From: Caldilinea sp.
GTDB lineage: Bacteria; Chloroflexota; Anaerolineae; Caldilineales; Caldilineaceae
Direction: 5' to 3'
DNA length: 11,235 nucleotides
Assembly (NCBI GenBank): GCA_026389955.1
Contig: JAPLGY010000667.1
Location: 1-11,235, forward strand
Shown here piece by piece: positions 7,738 through 11,235 of the stretch (its first letter is position 1; every line of letters starts with the position of its first letter). The notes beneath the pieces are model-generated. The model saw only the letters and a list, made by a program, of their open reading frames with translations. It had not been told where the DNA came from and ran no database searches. Made by a program: the position numbers and the translations under genes.

Positions 7738-8994
7738 ATGTCCGCTTCACACTCTGAACCGAAGCACACCCGACCATACGAGCCGGCCGCCGCACGTGTG
7801 CGCGGCTTTGGCGCCACCGTTTTTGCCGAATTCACCGCGCTGGCCAACGCCACCGGCGCCGTGAACCTTGGCCAGGGCTTCCCCAATTTCGCCGCCCCCG
7901 ACTTCGTCAAAGAAGCCGGCCGCAACGCCATCGCCGCTGACCTCAACCAGTATGCCCGCAGCGCCGGCCACCCCCACCTGGTCGAGGCGCTGAGCCAGAC
8001 CTACAGCCCGCTCTTCGGCCGCACACTCGACCCGCTGCGCCAAATCCTCGTCACAGTCGGCGCAACCGAAGGCATCTTTGCCACCATCCAGGCGCTGGTC
8101 AACCCCGGCGACGAGGTCCTCCTCATCGAACCCTTCTACGACAGCTACCCCGCTGCCGTCCTGATGGCCGGCGGCCACCCCGTCTACGTGCCGCTGCGCC
8201 ACCGCCCAGCCCACACCGCCAGCGCCGCCCGCTGGACCCTCGACCTGGACGAGCTGGCTGCCGCTCTCTCGCCGCGCACCCGGCTCTTGATTCTCAACAC
8301 CCCCTCCAACCCGCTCGGCAAGGTCTTCACACGCGCCGAACTGCTCGCCATCGCCGATCTGGCCTGCACACACAATTTGACCGTGCTCAGCGACGAAGTC
8401 TACGAATGGATGGTCTATGCACCCGCCGAGCACATCCGCATCGCCACGCTGCCCGGCATGTGGGAACGCACCGTCACCCTGGGCAGCGCCGGCAAAACCT
8501 TTTCCGTCACCGGCTGGAAAATTGGCTGGGCCATCGCACCCGACCACCTGATTCACCCAATCGTGATGGCACATCAGTGGATCCCATTTTCGGTCAGCAC
8601 CCCCCTCCAGGAGGCAGTGGCCGTCGCCCTGGACGAGAGCCCTGCACGGGGCTATTTTTCCTGGCTGAGCGAAATGTACCAGGCCAAACGCGACCGCCTG
8701 CTCGACGTGCTCGACCAGGCCGGCCTCTCGCCGATGGTGCCAGACGGCTCCTACTTTATCATGGTCGATACCCACCCGCTCGAGGTGCCGGTTGCCCCAG
8801 GAGAACGCCGAGACGTGGCCGTCTGCCGTTGGCTGACCCGCGAGGTGGGCGTGGCAGCCATCCCACCCAGCCCCTTCTACAGCCCTGCCCACCAGGAGCT
8901 CGCCGACCATCTGGCCCGCTTTACATTCTGCAAGAGCGACGACCTGCTCGACGAGGCCGCCCGCCGGCTCGGCCGGCTGCGCACACTCCGCTAA
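7738..8994 (+). CDS. PLP-dependent aminotransferase, fold type I, kynurenine/methionine/glutamine-type
   Basis: 418 residues, close to the family's usual 390-430. The sequence closely follows the kynurenine aminotransferase / cysteine-S-conjugate beta-lyase / YbdL group: NLGQGFPNF (43-51), NQYARSAGHPHLVEAL (70-85), TVGATEGIFA (106-115), IEPFYDSY, NTPSNPLGKVFT (187-198), SDEVYEW (218-224), and GSAGKTFSVTGWKIGW (249-264) with PLP Schiff-base lysine K253. N191, D219 and Y222 contact the cofactor, and R394 should bind the substrate carboxylate. It moves the amino group of Met, Gln, Phe, Leu or kynurenine to a 2-oxo acid; exact substrate is not readable here. AGGGGG lies 7 nt before ATG 7738. The aminopeptidase gene follows 38 bp later with no terminator, suggesting one operon in peptide and amino-acid catabolism or methionine salvage. 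Confidence 0.93.
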   Translation: MSASHSEPKHTRPYEPAAARVRGFGATVFAEFTALANATGAVNLGQGFPNFAAPDFVKEAGRNAIAADLNQYARSAGHPHLVEALSQTYSPLFGRTLDPLRQILVTVGATEGIFATIQALVNPGDEVLLIEPFYDSYPAAVLMAGGHPVYVPLRHRPAHTASAARWTLDLDELAAALSPRTRLLILNTPSNPLGKVFTRAELLAIADLACTHNLTVLSDEVYEWMVYAPAEHIRIATLPGMWERTVTLGSAGKTFSVTGWKIGWAIAPDHLIHPIVMAHQWIPFSVSTPLQEAVAVALDESPARGYFSWLSEMYQAKRDRLLDVLDQAGLSPMVPDGSYFIMVDTHPLEVPVAPGERRDVAVCRWLTREVGVAAIPPSPFYSPAHQELADHLARFTFCKSDDLLDEAARRLGRLRTLR

Positions 8995-9032
8995 ACCCAC
9001 ACCTGCGCCGTTTTTACAAGAGGAACCAGGGT

Positions 9033-10547
9033 ATGCACTTTGCAACAATTCAAGGGAATATCACCCACTGCACCGCCGATTGTCTCGTGGTCAATCTGTT
9101 TGAAGGGGTCAGCACCCCAGGGGGCGCCACCGGAGCGGTCGACGCCGCCCTCGACGGCGCCCTGCAGACCCTGATCGCCAGCCGCGATTTCGACGGCAAG
9201 GCGGGCGACACCGCCTTGCTCTACACCCACGGACGGCTGCCCGCACCGCGCGTGCTGGTCGTCGGATTGGGCAAAGCAGAAAAATTTGACACAAACGGCG
9301 CACGCAAGGCCGCCGCCGTCGCCTACAAGGCGCTGGCCAGGCTCAAAGGCGTCCAACACTTCGCCACCATCGTGCATGGGGCTGGAATCGGCGGCCTCGA
9401 CGCCACCGCTGCAGCGCAGGCCGTGGCCGAAGGCACGGCGATGGCCTCCTATCGAGCCCCTAGCTACAGACGTACCGCCCCCGACCCCGGCCCCACCGCA
9501 TGCACCGTTGTCGAAAATGACCCGCTGCGCCTGCCCGACATCGCCGACGGCGTGCGCCGCGGCGAGCAGATCGCAGCCGGCGTCAACCTGGCACGCACCC
9601 TTTCCAACGAACCCCCCAATCTGCTCTACCCTGCAGAAATTACACAGCGCGCACGCACCATGGCCGCCACCGTCGGGCTGCAGTGCACCGTCCTCGGCGA
9701 AGAGACGATGCGCGAGCTGGGCATGGATATTTTGCTCGCCGTGAGCCGCGGCAGCGCCCACGAGGCACAGCTGATCCTCCTCGAACACCAACCCGCCGGC
9801 ACCGAAAACCAGCCCCCCCTCGTCCTGGTCGGCAAGGGAATTACCTTCGACACCGGCGGCATCAGCATCAAACCGGCCGAACGCATGGAAGAGATGAAAC
9901 ACGACATGAGCGGAGCCGCCGCCGTGATCGGTGCCATGCAGGCGATCGCCCAGCTCGGCCTCCAGCGCCGGGTGATCGGCGTGGCCGCCTGCGTCGAAAA
10001 TATGCCCGACGGCAACGCCTTCCGCCCCGGCGATATTCTGACCGGAATGACCGGCAAAAGCACCGAAATCCTCAGCACCGACGCCGAAGGCCGCCTGATC
10101 CTGGCCGACGCCCTCGCCTATGTGGCCCGCTATCAACCACAAGCCGTGGTCGATCTGGCCACGTTGACCGGCGCCATCGGAATTGCCCTCGGCTCCCAAG
10201 CCGCCGGCCTCTTCAGCAACCACAACGGCCTGCAAGAAGCCCTGATCGCCGCCTCCCACCAGAGCGGAGAACGACTCTGGCCTATGCCAATGTGGGACGA
10301 GTACAACGAAGCCATCAAAGGCGATATGGCCGAAGTCAAAAATTCTGGAGGACGCACCGGCGGCGTCTCCACCAGCGCCAAGTTTATCGAACATTTCACC
10401 GAAGGCTACCCCTGGGCCCATCTCGATATCGCCAACGTGGCGTGGAGCACCGCCGAACGAGAGGCCACTCACCCCAAAGGCGCGACCGGCTATGGGGTCC
10501 GCCTGCTGGTCGCACTCGCCGAAGCCCCCCTGGACAGGATAAAATGA
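9033..10547 (+). CDS. pepA: Leucyl aminopeptidase, M17 family (PepA-like)
   Basis: 504 residues, the normal M17 length. It hydrolyses N-terminal residues from peptides in the cytoplasm with two metal ions, as a hexamer. Residues 1 to about 165 form the variable N-terminal domain (VLVVGLGK at 74-81), and the catalytic domain follows. Ligands visible: K268 and D273 in VGKGITFDTGG, D291 in KHDMSGAA, and D350 and E352 in STDAEGRL; catalytic K280 and R354. These sit two residues before the E. coli PepA numbers. The family signature NTDAEGRL reads STDAEGRL, with S348 for Asn. GAGGA lies 8 nt before ATG 9033; the frame is open further upstream but overlaps the aminotransferase and is not coding there. 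Its stop overlaps the next start, so coupling is likely. In E. coli PepA also binds DNA; nothing here tests that. Confidence 0.96.
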   Translation: MHFATIQGNITHCTADCLVVNLFEGVSTPGGATGAVDAALDGALQTLIASRDFDGKAGDTALLYTHGRLPAPRVLVVGLGKAEKFDTNGARKAAAVAYKALARLKGVQHFATIVHGAGIGGLDATAAAQAVAEGTAMASYRAPSYRRTAPDPGPTACTVVENDPLRLPDIADGVRRGEQIAAGVNLARTLSNEPPNLLYPAEITQRARTMAATVGLQCTVLGEETMRELGMDILLAVSRGSAHEAQLILLEHQPAGTENQPPLVLVGKGITFDTGGISIKPAERMEEMKHDMSGAAAVIGAMQAIAQLGLQRRVIGVAACVENMPDGNAFRPGDILTGMTGKSTEILSTDAEGRLILADALAYVARYQPQAVVDLATLTGAIGIALGSQAAGLFSNHNGLQEALIAASHQSGERLWPMPMWDEYNEAIKGDMAEVKNSGGRTGGVSTSAKFIEHFTEGYPWAHLDIANVAWSTAEREATHPKGATGYGVRLLVALAEAPLDRIK

Positions 10548-11235
10548 TGGATATCCCCTCCACACACCCGCTCTTCAGCCGCCCCCCAATCGCCACAGCC
10601 ACCCTCGGCGCACTGGCGCTGACAACCCTGCCCCTGGCAGCCAGCGCCGCACCCGCCTACCAGGAACCCTCCAGCGCCGGGCCGGCGCTGGGCCCCTTGC
10701 TGCTGGCCCTGCTGGCAGCCGCCTTCCTCGTCGAACGCGGCGTCGAACTGCTCTGGAGCTACAGCGAATGGATCCTGCTCAGCAGCGGACGGATGCAGGC
10801 CTCTGCACTCCACTCTTCTAATTATGTCAAATTTAAGGTTGGAACCAGCGTGCTGCTGGGGGGGGCTGCCGGTGTCGGGCTCGCCAATCTGTTCACGCTC
10901 CATCTGTTCGCCGCCTTGCAGCCCCTGACCCTCGGCCTGATCGGGCCGCTGCCCGCCAACTGGGATGTCCTGCTCTCCGGGCTGATCGTCGGCGTGCTGG
11001 CCAAACCGCTCCACGACACCGTCGGCATCCTGGCCGCCTTCAAAACCTTCCTGGAAGGCGCCGCGGTGCACCAGCGTGAGGCGGCCGGCGCTGCACTCGC
11101 CGACGGGGTACTCAAGCTCGCCCAAAGCGACGCCCAAAATATGCTGGAAGTCCCAGGTGCCGGGCCGACCCGGCTCATGCCCAGCTACGGCGACGAGGAA
11201 CCCACAGAAAAAAGCATCTCCCCCACCGACCGCTA
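10547..11235 (+). CDS. Unrecognised membrane protein with signal peptide, cut by right edge
   Basis: At least 229 residues, no stop before the window ends. The N-terminus has a signal-peptide pattern: hydrophobic run ATATLGALALTTLPLAASA with a possible cleavage at ASA|AP near residue 35. Hydrophobic segments follow at about 48-62, 99-124 and 141-155, with the motif GLIVGVLAKPLHDTVGILAA spanning about 145-164, and a hydrophilic tail afterwards. Start: ATG 10547 overlaps the pepA stop as TGATG and has AGGA 7 nt upstream; ATG 10544, three bases earlier, is also possible but is closer to that AGGA. I do not recognise the family. The pepA overlap implies co-expression. Codons at about 10811-10842 are AT-rich compared with the rest. 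Confidence 0.8.
   Translation, partial: MDIPSTHPLFSRPPIATATLGALALTTLPLAASAAPAYQEPSSAGPALGPLLLALLAAAFLVERGVELLWSYSEWILLSSGRMQASALHSSNYVKFKVGTSVLLGGAAGVGLANLFTLHLFAALQPLTLGLIGPLPANWDVLLSGLIVGVLAKPLHDTVGILAAFKTFLEGAAVHQREAAGAALADGVLKLAQSDAQNMLEVPGAGPTRLMPSYGDEEPTEKSISPTDR

Noticed and set aside
8406..9032. Upstream extension of the pepA frame by about 200 codons
   Set aside because: It overlaps the well-supported aminotransferase in another frame and lacks any M17 similarity; pepA has a good start and ribosome site at 9033.

Overview
The window is GC-rich, densely coded bacterial chromosome. The protein set (MoxR with a DUF58 partner, a large glycosidase-like protein carrying Ig-like repeats, RNase PH, an unlinked PhoU, a kynurenine/methionine-type aminotransferase, leucyl aminopeptidase) and two tRNA-Ala genes without encoded CCA fit a free-living, non-enteric bacterium. 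My best guess is a Chloroflexota lineage (Anaerolineae/Caldilineae-like). That is an impression from protein style, not a phylogenetic result. I see no IS element, integrase, phage gene, CRISPR array, rRNA or toxin-antitoxin pair.

Layout. Positions 1-3116, minus strand: a 1005-residue protein with a TIM-barrel glycosidase-like N-terminus and about six Ig-like repeats. It is followed, through a 4-nt TTGA stop/start overlap, by the first 34 codons of a tRNA-dihydrouridine synthase that runs off the left edge. Positions 3117-3338: a divergent control region with a minus-strand promoter candidate, an inverted repeat and an 18-bp tandem repeat. Positions 3339-5636, plus strand: MoxR AAA+ ATPase and DUF58 protein. 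Positions 5645-6734, minus strand: two tRNA-Ala genes (CGC then GGC), each with its own promoter, a strong intrinsic terminator, then RNase PH, whose end nearly touches the DUF58 stop. Positions 6791-7597, plus strand: phoU with its own promoter. Positions 7661-11235, plus strand: a probable three-gene unit of aminotransferase, leucyl aminopeptidase and an unrecognised membrane protein cut by the right edge.

How the genes fit together. Three loci concern tRNA: the dihydrouridine synthase modifies tRNA, RNase PH trims tRNA 3' ends, and the tRNA-Ala pair lies directly upstream of rph on the same strand. MoxR and DUF58 probably work as a chaperone/scaffold pair. The aminopeptidase releases amino acids that the aminotransferase could deaminate. 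Most of the window is housekeeping. The least conventional parts are the glycosidase-like repeat protein with no export signal, the operator-like repeats in its divergent promoter region, and the terminator between the tRNAs and rph. I did not find convincing evidence of a wholly new system.
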